Notes: generated from the sequence alone by a model not told the origin. Shown: positions 23,762 through 35,592, numbered from the stretch's first letter. The stretch: DNA of 64,000 nt from Narthecium ossifragum (GCA_963920575.1 OY986971.1:16296492-16360491), one strand, 5' to 3'. A program made the numbers and translations.

Positions 23762-24124
23762 CTTTTTTGCAAGTCCGCAATCGCGTCATGCAAACGGTTT
23801 TTGTCGGAACAACGAAATCCTTACGCCCGGAGCATGCGCGCCGTGCTATTTGAGATCCGGGCGGGCTTCATTTCGCCGGCTCCGCGGTGACCCGGATCCT
23901 GGGGCGGTGATTTTAGAAGCGCGGGCGCGTAGTAATCCCCGAACGGCGCGAAAGGGGCCCCGCGCTCGAAGAGGAGAGAGGTCGGGGGGTTTCGAGTCCC
24001 GTCCGGGAACATGGGTGCAGCACAAGAAACCAAATGTGCCACACGGGGCCCGCTTAACGGCCGCGATTCGTCGCGAGACGGGCCACGAGTTTCGGATAAG
24101 AGGAATGGCGGTGCTAATGATTTC

Positions 24125-24244
24125 GTGTGCGATCATACCAGCACTAATGCACCGGATCCCATCAGAACTCCGCAGTTAAGCGTGCTTGGGCGAGAGTAGT
24201 ACTAGGATGGGTGACCTCCTGGGAAGTCCTCGTGTTGCACCTCT
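24125..24244 (+). rRNA. 5S rRNA
   Basis: T2, C118T. Heads a 718-bp unit. Confidence 0.95.
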
Positions 24245-24540
24245 CTTTTTTGCAAGTCCGCAATCGCGTCATGCAAGCGGTTTTTGTCGGAACAACGAAA
24301 TCCTTACGCCCGGAGCATGCGCGCCGTGCTATTCGAGATCCGGGCGGGCTTCATTTCGCCGGCTCCGCGGTGACCCGGATCCTGGGGCGGTGATTTTAGA
24401 AGCGCGGGCGCGTAGTAATCCCCGAACGGCGCGAAAGGGGCCCCGCGCTCGAAGAGGAGAGTGGCTCGGGGGGTTTCGAGTCCCGTCCGGGAACATGGGT
24501 GCAGCACAAGAAACCAAATGTGCCACACGGGGCCCGCTTA

Positions 24541-24774
24541 CGCCCGGAGCATGCGCGCCGTGCTATTCGAGATCAGGGCAGGATTCATTTCGTCGGCTTC
24601 GCGGTGACCTGGATCCTGGGGCTGAGATTTTAGAAGCGCGGGCGCGTCGTGATTCCCGAACGGCGCGAAAGGGGCCCCCTGCAAGAAGAAGAGAGAGGCT
24701 CGGGGGGTTTCGAGTCCCGTCCGGGAACATGGGTGCAGCACAAGAAACCAAATGTGCCACACGGGGCCCGCTTA
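24541..24774 (+). repeat. 234-bp spacer duplication in a 718-bp 5S unit
   Basis: The spacer runs to GGGGCCCGCTTA, then jumps back to CGCCCGGAGCATG and repeats 234 bp. The junction sits on a shared CTTA. The second lap is not identical to the first. It carries GATCAGGGCAGGATTCATTTCG, GCTGAGATTTT and GTCGTGATTCCCG features of the right-hand subarrays, so the insert came from another spacer subfamily. Confidence 0.9.
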
Positions 24775-24842
24775 ACGGCCGCGATTCGTCGCGAGGCGGG
24801 CCACGGGTTTCGGATAAGAGGAATGGCGGTGCTAATGATTTC

Positions 24843-24962
24843 GTGTGCGATCATACCAGCACTAATGCACCGGATCCCATCAGAACTCCGCAGTTAAGCG
24901 TGCTTGGGCGAGAGTAGTACTAGGATGGGTGACCTCCTGGGAAGTCCTCGTGTTGCACCTCT
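24843..24962 (+). rRNA. 5S rRNA
   Basis: T2, C118T. Confidence 0.95.
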
Positions 24963-25326
24963 CTTTTTTGCAAGTCCGCAATCGCGTCATGCAAACGGTT
25001 TTTGTCGGAACAACGAAATCCTTACGCCCGGAGCATGCGCGCCGTGCTATTTGAGATCCGGGCGGGCTTCATTTCGCCGGCTCCGCGGTGACCCGGATCC
25101 TGGGGCGGTGATTTTAGAAGCGCGGGCGCGTAGTAATCCCCGAACGGCGCGAAAGGGGCCCCGCGCTCGAAGAGGAGAGAGGCTCGGGGGGTTTCGAGTC
25201 CCGTCCGGGAACATGGGTGCAGCACAAGAAACCAAATGTGCCACACGGGGCCCGCTTAACGGCCGCGATTCGTCGCGAGACGGGCCACGGGTTTCGGATA
25301 AGAGGAATGGCGGTGCTAATGATTTC

Positions 25327-25446
25327 GTGTGCGATCATACCAGCACTAATGCACCGGATCCCATCAGAACTCCGCAGTGAAGCGTGCTTGGGCGAGAGTA
25401 GTACTAGGATGGGTGACCTCCTGGGAAGTCCTCGTGTTGCACCTCT
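25327..25446 (+). rRNA. 5S rRNA
   Basis: T2, T53G, C118T; 483-bp unit like the one at 23642. Confidence 0.92.
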
Positions 25447-25809
25447 CTTTTTTGCAAGTCCGCAATCGCGTCATGCAAACGGTTTTTGTCGGAACAACGA
25501 AATCCTTACGCCCGGAGCATGCGCGCCGTGCTATTTGAGATCCGGGCGGGCTTCATTTCGCCGGCTCCGCGGTGACCCGGATCCTGGGGCGGTGATTTTA
25601 GAAGCGCGGGCGCGTAGTAATCCCCGAACGGCGCGAAAGGGGCCCCGCGCTCGAAGAGGAGAGAGGTCGGGGGGTTTCGAGTCCCGTCCGGGAACATGGG
25701 TGCAGCACAAGAAACCAAATGTGCCACACGGGGCCCGCTTAACGGCCGCGATTCGTCGCGAGACGGGCCACGAGTTTCGGATAAGAGGAATGGCGGTGCT
25801 AATGATTTC

Positions 25810-25929
25810 GTGTGCGATCATACCAGCACTAATGCACCGGATCCCATCAGAACTCCGCAGTTAAGCGTGCTTGGGCGAGAGTAGTACTAGGATGGGTGAC
25901 CTCCTGGGAAGTCCTCGTGTTGCACCTCT
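25810..25929 (+). rRNA. 5S rRNA
   Basis: T2, C118T. The spacer carries the AACCGCGGGC and AAACCCCG markers shared only with the unit at 28947. Confidence 0.95.
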
Positions 25930-26293
25930 CTTTTTTGCAAGTCCGCAATCGCGTCATGCAAGCGGTTTTTGTCGGAACAACGAAATCCTTACGCCCGGAG
26001 CATGCGCGCCGTGCTATTCGAGATCCGGGCGGGCTTCATTTCGCCGGCTCCGCGGTGACCCGGATCCTGGGGCGGTGATTTTAGAACCGCGGGCGCGTAG
26101 TAAACCCCGAACGGCGCGAAAGGGGCCCCGCGCTCGAAGAGGAGAGAGGCTCGGGGGGTTTCGAGTCCCGTCCGGGAACATGGGTGCAGCACAAGAAACC
26201 AAATGTGCCACACGGGGCCCGCTTAACGGCCGCGATTCGTCGCGAGACGGGCCACGGGTTTCGGATAAGAGGAATGGCGGTGCTAATGATTTC

Positions 26294-26413
26294 GTGTGCG
26301 ATCATACCAGCACTAATGCACCGGATCCCATCAGAACTCCGCAGTTAAGCGTGCTTGGGCGAGAGTAGTACTAGGATGGGTGACCTCCTGGGAAGTCCTC
26401 GTGTTGCACCTCT
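26294..26413 (+). rRNA. 5S rRNA
   Basis: T2, C118T. The spacer ends in the ATAATAGG promoter variant. Confidence 0.95.
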
Positions 26414-26777
26414 CTTTTTTGCAAGTCCGCAATCGCGTCATGCAAACGGTTTTTGTCGGAACAACGAAATCCTTACGCCCGGAGCATGCGCGCCGTGCTA
26501 TTCGAGATCCGGGCGGGCTTCATTTCGCCGGCTCCGCGGTGACCCGGATCCTGGGGCGGTGATTTTAGAAGCGCGGGCGCGTAGTAATCCCCGAACGGCG
26601 CGAAAGGGGCCCCGCGCTCGAAGAGGAGAGTGGCTCGGGAGGTTTCGAGTCCCGTCCGGGAACATGGGTGCAGCACAAGAAACCAAATGTGCCACACGGG
26701 GCCCGCTTAACGGCCGCGATTCGTCGCGAGGCGGGCCACGGGTTTCGGATAATAGGAATGGCGGTGCTAATGATTTT

Positions 26778-26897
26778 GGGTGCGATCATACCAGCACTAA
26801 TGCACCGGATCCCATCAGAACTCCGCAGTTAAGCGTGCTTGGGCGAGAGTAGTACTAGGATGGGTGACCTCCTGGGAAGTCCTCGTGTTGCACCCCT
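26778..26897 (+). rRNA. 5S rRNA, canonical sequence
   Basis: G at position 2 and C at 118, so helix I is fully paired; no internal change. However, -1 is T instead of C and the TATA-like site is ATAATAGG. Confidence 0.96.
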
Positions 26898-27261
26898 CTT
26901 TTTTGCAAGTCCGCAATCGCGTCATGCAAGCGGTTTTTGTCGGAACAACGAAATCCTTACGCCCGGAGCATGCGCGCCGTGCTATTCGAGATCCGGGCGG
27001 GCTTCATTTCGCCGGCTCCGCGGTGACCCGGATCCTGGGGCGGTGATTTTAGAAGCGCGGGCGCGTAGTAATCCCCGAACGGCACGAAAGGGGCCCCGCG
27101 CTCGAAGAGGAGAGAGGCTCGGGGGGTTTCGAGTCCCGTCCGGGAACATGGGTGCAGCACAAGAAACCAAATGTGCCACACGGGGCCCGCTTAACGGCCG
27201 CGATTCGTCGCGAGGCGGGCCACGGGTTTCGGATAAGAGGAATGGCGGTGCTAATGATTTC

Positions 27262-27381
27262 GTGTGCGATCATACCAGCACTAATGCACCGGATCCCATC
27301 AGAACTCCGCAGTTAAGCGTGTTTGGGCGAGAGTAGTACTAGGATGGGTGACCTCCTGGGAAGTCCTCGTGTTGCACCCCT
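27262..27381 (+). rRNA. 5S rRNA
   Basis: T2 with C61T in box A (GTGTTTGGG); C118 retained. Heads a 718-bp unit. Confidence 0.93.
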
Positions 27382-27677
27382 CTTTTTTGCAAGTCCGCAA
27401 TCGCGTCGTGCAAACGGTTTTTGTCGGAACAACGAAATCCTTACGCCCGGAGCATGCGCGCCGTGCTATTCGAGATCCGGGCGGGCTTCATTTCGCCGGC
27501 TCCGCGGTGACCAGGATCCTGGGGCGGTGATTTTAGAAGCGCGGGCGCGTAGTAATCCCCGAACGGCGCGAAAGGGGCCCCGCGCTCGAAGAGGAGAGTG
27601 GCTCGGGGGGTTTCGAGTCCCGTCCGGGAACATGGGTGCAGCACAAGAAACCAAATGTGCCACACGGGGCCCGCTTA

Positions 27678-27911
27678 CGCCCGGAGCATGCGCGCCGTGC
27701 TATTCGAGATCAGGGCAGGATTCATTTCGTCGGCTTCGCGGTGACCTGGATCCTGGGGCTGAGATTTTAGAAGCGCGGGCGCGTCGTGATTCCCGAACGG
27801 CGCGAAAGGGGCCCCCTGCAAGAAGAAGAGAGAGGCTCGGGGGGTTTCGAGTCCCGTCCGGGAACATGGGTGCAGCACAAGAAACCAAATGTGCCACACG
27901 GGGCCCGCTTA
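27678..27911 (+). repeat. 234-bp spacer duplication, second copy
   Basis: Same junction and internal sequence as the copy at 24541, here following the gene at 27262. Confidence 0.9.
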
Positions 27912-27979
27912 ACGGCCGCGATTCGTCGCGAGGCGGGCCACGGGTTTCGGATAAGAGGAATGGCGGTGCTAATGATTTC

Positions 27980-28099
27980 GTGTGCGATCATACCAGCACT
28001 AATGCACCGGATCCCATCAGAACTCCGCAGTTAAGCGTGCTTGGGCGAGAGTAGTACTAGGATGGGTGACCTCCTGGGAAGTCCTCGTGTTGCACCTCT
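27980..28099 (+). rRNA. 5S rRNA
   Basis: T2, C118T; counterpart of 24843 in the 3137-bp duplication. Confidence 0.95.
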
Positions 28100-28463
28100 C
28101 TTTTTTGCAAGTCCGCAATCGCGTCATGCAAACGGTTTTTGTCGGAACAACGAAATCCTTACGCCCGGAGCATGCGCGCCGTGCTATTTGAGATCCGGGC
28201 GGGCTTCATTTCGCCGGCTCCGCGGTGACCCGGATCCTGGGGCGGTGATTTTAGAAGCGCGGGCGCGTAGTAATCCCCGAACGGCGCGAAAGGGGCCCCG
28301 CGCTCGAAGAGGAGAGAGGCTCGGGGGGTTTCGAGTCCCGTCCGGGAACATGGGTGCAGCACAAGAAACCAAATGTGCCACACGGGGCCCGCTTAACGGC
28401 CGCGATTCGTCGCGAGACGGGCCACGGGTTTCGGATAAGAGGAATGGCGGTGCTAATGATTTC

Positions 28464-28583
28464 GTGTGCGATCATACCAGCACTAATGCACCGGATCCCA
28501 TCAGAACTCCGCAGTGAAGCGTGCTTGGGCGAGAGTAGTACTAGGATGGGTGACCTCCTGGGAAGTCCTCGTGTTGCACCTCT
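28464..28583 (+). rRNA. 5S rRNA
   Basis: T2, T53G, C118T; counterpart of 25327. Confidence 0.92.
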
Positions 28584-28946
28584 CTTTTTTGCAAGTCCGC
28601 AATCGCGTCATGCAAACGGTTTTTGTCGGAACAACGAAATCCTTACGCCCGGAGCATGCGCGCCGTGCTATTTGAGATCCGGGCGGGCTTCATTTCGCCG
28701 GCTCCGCGGTGACCCGGATCCTGGGGCGGTGATTTTAGAAGCGCGGGCGCGTAGTAATCCCCGAACGGCGCGAAAGGGGCCCCGCGCTCGAAGAGGAGAG
28801 AGGTCGGGGGGTTTCGAGTCCCGTCCGGGAACATGGGTGCAGCACAAGAAACCAAATGTGCCACACGGGGCCCGCTTAACGGCCGCGATTCGTCGCGAGA
28901 CGGGCCACGAGTTTCGGATAAGAGGAATGGCGGTGCTAATGATTTC

Positions 28947-29066
28947 GTGTGCGATCATACCAGCACTAATGCACCGGATCCCATCAGAACTCCGCAGTTA
29001 AGCGTGCTTGGGCGAGAGTAGTACTAGGATGGGTGACCTCCTGGGAAGTCCTCGTGTTGCACCTCT
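28947..29066 (+). rRNA. 5S rRNA
   Basis: T2, C118T; counterpart of 25810, but heading a 718-bp unit. Confidence 0.95.
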
Positions 29067-29362
29067 CTTTTTTGCAAGTCCGCAATCGCGTCATGCAAGC
29101 GGTTTTTGTCGGAACAACGAAATCCTTACGCCCGGAGCATGCGCGCCGTGCTATTCGAGATCCGGGCGGGCTTCATTTCGCCGGCTCCGCGGTGACCCGG
29201 ATCCTGGGGCGGTGATTTTAGAACCGCGGGCGCGTAGTAAACCCCGAACGGCGCGAAAGGGGCCCCGCGCTCGAAGAGGAGAGAGGCTCGGGGGGTTTCG
29301 AGTCCCGTCCGGGAACATGGGTGCAGCACAAGAAACCAAATGTGCCACACGGGGCCCGCTTA

Positions 29363-29596
29363 CGCCCGGAGCATGCGCGCCGTGCTATTCGAGATCAGGG
29401 CAGGATTCATTTCGTCGGCTTCGCGGTGACCTGGATCCTGGGGCTGAGATTTTAGAAGCGCGGGCGCGTCGTGATTCCCGAACGGCGCGAAAGGGGCCCC
29501 CTGCAAGAAGAAGAGAGAGGCTCGGGGGGTTTCGAGTCCCGTCCGGGAACATGGGTGCAGCACAAGAAACCAAATGTGCCACACGGGGCCCGCTTA
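29363..29596 (+). repeat. 234-bp spacer duplication, third copy
   Basis: Same junction, following the gene at 28947. The matching unit at 25810 lacks it, so the insertion moved between unit types by recombination. Confidence 0.9.
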
Positions 29597-29664
29597 ACGG
29601 CCGCGATTCGTCGCGAGGCGGGCCACGGGTTTCGGATAAGAGGAATGGCGGTGCTAATGATTTC

Positions 29665-29784
29665 GTGTGCGATCATACCAGCACTAATGCACCGGATCCC
29701 ATCAGAACTCCGCAGTTAAGCGTGCTTGGGCGAGAGTAGTACTAGGATGGGTGACCTCCTGGGAAGTCCTCGTGTTGCACCTCT
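29665..29784 (+). rRNA. 5S rRNA
   Basis: T2, C118T. Confidence 0.95.
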
Positions 29785-30148
29785 CTTTTTTGCAAGTCCG
29801 CAATCGCGTCATGCAAACGGTTTTTGTCGGAACAACGAAATCCTTACGCCCGGAGCATGCGCGCCGTGCTATTTGAGATCCGGGCGGGCTTCATTTCGCC
29901 GGCTCCGCGGTGACCCGGATCCTGGGGCGGTGATTTTAGAAGCGCGGGCGCGTAGTAATCCCCGAACGGCGCGAAAGGGGCCCCGCGCTCGAAGAGGAGA
30001 GAGGCTCGGGGGGTTTCGAGTCCCGTCCGGGAACATGGGTGCAGCACAAGAAACCAAATGTGCCACACGGGGCCCGCTTAACGGCCGCGATTCGTCGCGA
30101 GACGGGCCACGGGTTTCGGATAAGAGGAATGGCGGTGCTAATGATTTC

Positions 30149-30268
30149 GTGTGCGATCATACCAGCACTAATGCACCGGATCCCATCAGAACTCCGCAGT
30201 TAAGCGTGCTTGGGCGAGAGTAGTACTAGGATGGGTGACCTCCTGGGAAGTCCTCGTGTTGCACCTCT
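30149..30268 (+). rRNA. 5S rRNA
   Basis: T2, C118T; counterpart of 26294. Confidence 0.95.
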
Positions 30269-30632
30269 CTTTTTTGCAAGTCCGCAATCGCGTCATGCAA
30301 ACGGTTTTTGTCGGAACAACGAAATCCTTACGCCCGGAGCATGCGCGCCGTGCTATTCGAGATCCGGGCGGGCTTCATTTCGCCGGCTCCGCGGTGACCC
30401 GGATCCTGGGGCGGTGATTTTAGAAGCGCGGGCGCGTAGTAATCCCCGAACGGCGCGAAAGGGGCCCCGCGCTCGAAGAGGAGAGTGGCTCGGGAGGTTT
30501 CGAGTCCCGTCCGGGAACATGGGTGCAGCACAAGAAACCAAATGTGCCACACGGGGCCCGCTTAACGGCCGCGATTCGTCGCGAGGCGGGCCACGGGTTT
30601 CGGATAATAGGAATGGCGGTGCTAATGATTTT

Positions 30633-30752
30633 GGGTGCGATCATACCAGCACTAATGCACCGGATCCCATCAGAACTCCGCAGTTAAGCGTGCTTGGGCG
30701 AGAGTAGTACTAGGATGGGTGACCTCCTGGGAAGTCCTCGTGTTGCACCCCT
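30633..30752 (+). rRNA. 5S rRNA, canonical sequence
   Basis: Counterpart of 26778: G2, C118 and no internal change, with T at -1 and ATAATAGG upstream. Confidence 0.96.
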
Positions 30753-31116
30753 CTTTTTTGCAAGTCCGCAATCGCGTCATGCAAGCGGTTTTTGTCGGAA
30801 CAACGAAATCCTTACGCCCGGAGCATGCGCGCCGTGCTATTCGAGATCCGGGCGGGCTTCATTTCGCCGGCTCCGCGGTGACCCGGATCCTGGGGCGGTG
30901 ATTTTAGAAGCGCGGGCGCGTAGTAATCCCCGAACGGCACGAAAGGGGCCCCGCGCTCGAAGAGGAGAGAGGCTCGGGGGGTTTCGAGTCCCGTCCGGGA
31001 ACATGGGTGCAGCACAAGAAACCAAATGTGCCACACGGGGCCCGCTTAACGGCCGCGATTCGTCGCGAGGCGGGCCACGGGTTTCGGATAAGAGGAATGG
31101 CGGTGCTAATGATTTC

Positions 31117-31236
31117 GTGTGCGATCATACCAGCACTAATGCACCGGATCCCATCAGAACTCCGCAGTTAAGCGTGTTTGGGCGAGAGTAGTACTAGGAT
31201 GGGTGACCTCCTGGGAAGTCCTCGTGTTGCACCCCT
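31117..31236 (+). rRNA. 5S rRNA
   Basis: T2 with C61T; counterpart of 27262, with a normal 484-bp unit. Confidence 0.93.
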
Positions 31237-31600
31237 CTTTTTTGCAAGTCCGCAATCGCGTCGTGCAAACGGTTTTTGTCGGAACAACGAAATCCTTACG
31301 CCCGGAGCATGCGCGCCGTGCTATTCGAGATCCGGGCGGGCTTCATTTCGCCGGCTCCGCGGTGACCCGGATCCTGGGGCGGTGATTTTAGAAGCGCGGG
31401 CGCGTAGTAATCCCCGAACGGCGCGAAAGGGGCCCCGCGCTCGAAGAGGAGAGTGGCTCGGGGGGTTTCGAGTCCCGTCCGGGAACATGGGTGCAGCACA
31501 AGAAACCAAATGTGCCACACGGGGCCCGCTTAACGGCCGCGATTCGTCGCGAGGCGGGCCACGGGTTTCGGATAAGAGGAATGGCGGTGCTAATGATTTC

Positions 31601-31720
31601 GGGTGCGATCATACCAGCACTAATGCACCGGATCCCATCAGAACTCCGCAGTTAAGCGTGCTTGGGCGAGAGTAGTACTAGGATGGGTGACCTCCTGGGA
31701 AGTCCTCGTGTTGCACCCCT
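31601..31720 (+). rRNA. 5S rRNA, canonical sequence with canonical upstream
   Basis: Matches the angiosperm consensus at every position I can check. It also has C at -1, GC at -12 and ATAAGAGG upstream. It sits at the junction between subarrays C and D. Confidence 0.97.
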
Positions 31721-32084
31721 CTTTTTTGCAAGTCCGCAATCGCGTCATGCAAGCGGTTTTTGTCGGAACAACGACATCCTTACGCCCGGAGCATGCGCGC
31801 CGTGCTATTCGAGATCCGAGCGGGATTCATTTCGTCGGCTCCGCGGTGACCCGGATCCTGGGGCGGAGATTTTAGAAGCGCGGGCGCGTAGTAATTCCCG
31901 AACGGCGCGAAAGGGGCCCCACGCAAGAAGAGGAGAGAGGTTCGGGGGGTTCCGAGTCCCGTCCGGGAACTTGGGTGCAGCACAAGAAACCAAATGTGCC
32001 ACACGGGGCCCGCTTAATGGCCGCGATTTGTCGCGAGGCGGGCCACAAGTTTCGAATAATAGGAATGGCGGTGCTAATGATTTC

Positions 32085-32204
32085 CGGTGCGATCATACCA
32101 GCACTAATGCACCGGATCCCATCAGAACTCTGCAGTTAAGAGTGCTTGGGCGAGAGTAGTACTAGGATGGGTGACCTCCTGGGAAGTCCTCGTGTTGCAC
32201 CCCT
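32085..32204 (+). rRNA. 5S rRNA, variant
   Basis: C at position 1, C47T, C57A in box A. First member of the triplet repeat. Confidence 0.88.
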
Positions 32205-32568
32205 CTTTTTTGCAAGTCCGCAATTGCGTCATGCAAGCGGTTTTTGTCGGAACAACGACATCCTTACGCCCGGAGCATGCGCGCCGTGCTATTCGAGATC
32301 CGGGCGGGCTTCATTTCGCCGGCTCCACGGTGACCCGGATCCTGGGGCGGTGATTTTTCAAACGCGGGCGCGTAATAATCCCCGAACGGCGCGAAAGGGG
32401 CCCCACGCGCGAAGAGGACAGAGGCTCGGGGGGTTTCGAGTCCCGTCCGGGAACATGGGTGCAGCACAAGAAACCAAATGTGCCAAACGGGGCCCGCTTA
32501 ACGGCCGCGATTCGTCGCGAGGCGGGCCACGTGTTTCAGATAAGAGGAATGGCGGTCCTAATGATTTC

Positions 32569-32688
32569 GGGTGCGATCATACCAGCACTAATGCACCGGA
32601 TCCGATCAGAACTCCGCAGTTAAGCGTGCTTGGGCGAGAGTAGTACTAGGATGGGTGACCTCCTGGGAAGTCCTCGTGTTGCACCCCT
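32569..32688 (+). rRNA. 5S rRNA, variant
   Basis: Fully paired helix I (GGGTGCG) but C36G. Second member of the triplet; the spacer after it begins TTTTTTGCATG. Confidence 0.9.
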
Positions 32689-33052
32689 CTTTTTTGCATG
32701 TCCGCAATCGCGTCATGCAAGCGGTTTTTGTCGGAACAACGACATCCTTACGCCCGGAGCATGCGCGCCGTGCTATTCGAGATCCGGGCGGGATTCATTT
32801 GGTCGGCTCCGCGGTTACCCGGATCCTGGGGCTGAGATTTTAGAAGCGCGGGCGCGTAGTGATTCCCGAACGACGCGAAAGGGGCCCCAAGCAAGAAGAG
32901 GAGAGAGGCTCGGGGGGTTCCGAGTCCCGTCCGAGAAGATGGGAGCAGCACAAGAAACCAATTGTGCCACACGGGGACCGCTTAAAGGCCGCGATTTGTC
33001 GCGAGGCGGGCCACAAGTTTCGAATAATTGGAATGGCGGTGCTAATGATTTC

Positions 33053-33172
33053 GGATGCGATCATACCAGCACTAATGCACCGGATCCCATCAGTACTCCG
33101 CAGTTAAGCTTGCTTGGGCGAGAGTAGTACTAGGATGGGTGACCTCCTGGGAAGTCCTCGTGTTGCACCCCT
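33053..33172 (+). rRNA. 5S rRNA, variant
   Basis: G3A, A42T, G58T (box A). Third member of the triplet. Confidence 0.88.
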
Positions 33173-33536
33173 CTTTTTTGCAAGTCCACAATCGCGTCAT
33201 GCAAGCGGTTTTTGTCGGAACAACGACATCCTTACGCCCGGAGCATGCGCGCCGTGCTATTCGAGATCCGAGCGGGATTCATTTCGTCGGCTCCGCGGTG
33301 ACCCGGATCCTCGGGCGGAGATTTTAGAAGCGCGGGCGCGTAGTAATTCCCGAACGGCGCGAAAGGGGCCCCACGCAAGAAGAGGAGAGAGGTTCGGGGG
33401 GTTCCGAGTCCCGTCCGGGAACTTGGGTGCAGCACAAGAAACCAAATGTGCCACACGGGGCCCGCTTAATGGCCGCGATTTGTCGCGAGGTGGGCCACAA
33501 GTTTCGAATAATAGGAATGGCGGTGCTAATGATTTC

Positions 33537-33656
33537 CGGTGCGATCATACCAGCACTAATGCACCGGATCCCATCAGAACTCTGCAGTTAAGAGTGCTTG
33601 GGCGAGAGTAGTACTAGGATGGGTGACCTCCTGGGAAGTCCTCGTGTTGCACCCCT
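33537..33656 (+). rRNA. 5S rRNA, variant
   Basis: C1, C47T, C57A; second turn of the triplet. Confidence 0.88.
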
Positions 33657-34020
33657 CTTTTTTGCAAGTCCGCAATTGCGTCATGCAAGCGGTTTTTGTC
33701 GGAACAACGACATCCTTACGCCCGGAGCATGCGCGCCGTGCTATTCGAGATCCGGGCGGGCTTCATTTCGCCGGCTCCACGGTGACCCGGATCCTGGGGC
33801 GGTGATTTTTCAAACGCGGGCGCGTAATAATCCCCGAACGGCGCGAAAGGGGCCCCACGCGCGAAGAGGACAGAGGCTCGGGGGGTTTCGAGTCCCGTCC
33901 GGGAACATGGGTGCAGCACAAGAAACCAAATGTGCCAAACGGGGCCCGCTTAACGGCCGCGATTCGTCGCGAGGCGGGCCACGTGTTTCGGATAAGAGGA
34001 ATGGCGGTCCTAATGATTTC

Positions 34021-34140
34021 GGGTGCGATCATACCAGCACTAATGCACCGGATCCGATCAGAACTCCGCAGTTAAGCGTGCTTGGGCGAGAGTAGTACTA
34101 GGATGGGTGACCTCCTGGGAAGTCCTCGTGTTGCACCCCT
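34021..34140 (+). rRNA. 5S rRNA, variant
   Basis: C36G; helix I intact. Confidence 0.9.
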
Positions 34141-34504
34141 CTTTTTTGCATGTCCGCAATCGCGTCATGCAAGCGGTTTTTGTCGGAACAACGACATCCT
34201 TACGCCCGGAGCATGCGCGCCGTGCTATTCGAGATCCGGGCGGGATTCATTTGGTCGGCTCCGCGGTTACCCGGATCCTGGGGCTGAGATTTTAGAAGCG
34301 CGGGCGCGTAGTGATTCCCGAACGACGCGAAAGGGGCCCCAAGCAAGAAGAGGAGAGAGGCTCGGGGGGTTCCGAGTCCCGTCCGAGAAGATGGGAGCAG
34401 CACAAGAAACCAATTGTGCCACACGGGGACCGCTTAAAGGCCGCGATTTGTCGCGAGGCGGGCCACAAGTTTCGAATAATTGGAATGGCGGTGCTAATGA
34501 TTTC

Positions 34505-34624
34505 GGATGCGATCATACCAGCACTAATGCACCGGATCCCATCAGTACTCCGCAGTTAAGCTTGCTTGGGCGAGAGTAGTACTAGGATGGGTGACCTCCT
34601 GGGAAGTCCTCGTGTTGCACCCCT
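34505..34624 (+). rRNA. 5S rRNA, variant
   Basis: G3A, A42T, G58T. Confidence 0.88.
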
Positions 34625-34988
34625 CTTTTTTGCAAGTCCACAATCGCGTCATGCAAGCGGTTTTTGTCGGAACAACGACATCCTTACGCCCGGAGCATGC
34701 GCGCCGTGCTATTCGAGATCCGAGCGGGATTCATTTCGTCGGCTCCGCGGTGACCCGGATCCTGGGGCGGAGATTTTAGAAGCGCGGGCGCGTAGTAATT
34801 CCCGAACGGCGAGAAAGGGGCCCCACGCAAGAAGAGGAGAGAGGTTCGGGGGGTTCCGAGTCCCGTCCGGGAACTTGGGTGCAGCACAAGAAACCAAATG
34901 TGCCACACGGGGCCCGCTTAATGGCCGCGATTTGTCGCGAGGTGGGCCACAAGTTTCGAATAATAGGAATGGCGGTGCTAATGATTTC

Positions 34989-35108
34989 CGGTGCGATCAT
35001 ACCAGCACTAATGCACCGGATCCCATCAGAACTCTGCAGTTAAGAGTGCTTGGGCGAGAGTAGTACTAGGATGGGTGACCTCCTGGGAAGTCCTCGTGTT
35101 GCACCCCT
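34989..35108 (+). rRNA. 5S rRNA, variant
   Basis: C1, C47T, C57A; third turn of the triplet. Confidence 0.88.
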
Positions 35109-35472
35109 CTTTTTTGCAAGTCCGCAATTGCGTCATGCAAGCGGTTTTTGTCGGAACAACGACATCCTTACGCCCGGAGCATGCGCGCCGTGCTATTCGA
35201 GATCCGGGCGGGCTTCATTTCGCCGGCTCCACGGTGACCCGGATCCTGGGGCGGTGATTTTTCAAACGCGGGCGCGTAATAATCCCCGAACGGCGCGAAA
35301 GGGGCCCCACGCGCGAAGAGGACAGAGGCTCGGGGGGTTTCGAGTCCCGTCCGGGAACATGGGTGCAGCACAAGAAACCAAATGTGCCAAACGGGGCCCG
35401 CTTAACGGCCGCGATTCGTCGCGAGGCGGGCCACGTGTTTCGGATAAGAGGAATGGCGGTCCTAATGATTTC

Positions 35473-35592
35473 GGGTGCGATCATACCAGCACTAATGCAC
35501 CGGATCCGATCAGAACTCCGCAGTTAAGCGTGCTTGGGCGAGAGTAGTACTAGGATGGGTGACCTCCTGGGAAGTCCTCGTGTTGCACCCCT
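35473..35592 (+). rRNA. 5S rRNA, variant
   Basis: C36G; helix I intact. Confidence 0.9.

Larger units (their letters stand above)
23158..31600 (+). repeat. 5S subarray C, C118T genes and 718-bp units
   Basis: Most genes end CACCTCT instead of CACCCCT (C118T). Three units are enlarged to 718 bp by a 234-bp spacer duplication. A three-unit module of 1685 bp (plain, one-base-deleted, 718-bp unit) occurs at about 23219-24903 and 28041-29725. A larger segment beginning at 24843 recurs 3137 bp later, with private markers such as CCGCGGGC, GATAATAGG and GTGTTTGGG shared by both copies. Confidence 0.85.

Noticed and set aside
24186..24917. 243-codon frame in the 718-bp unit, and 215-codon frames nearby
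   Set aside because: Longer only because of the 234-bp spacer duplication or a one-base deletion; same non-coding repeat.
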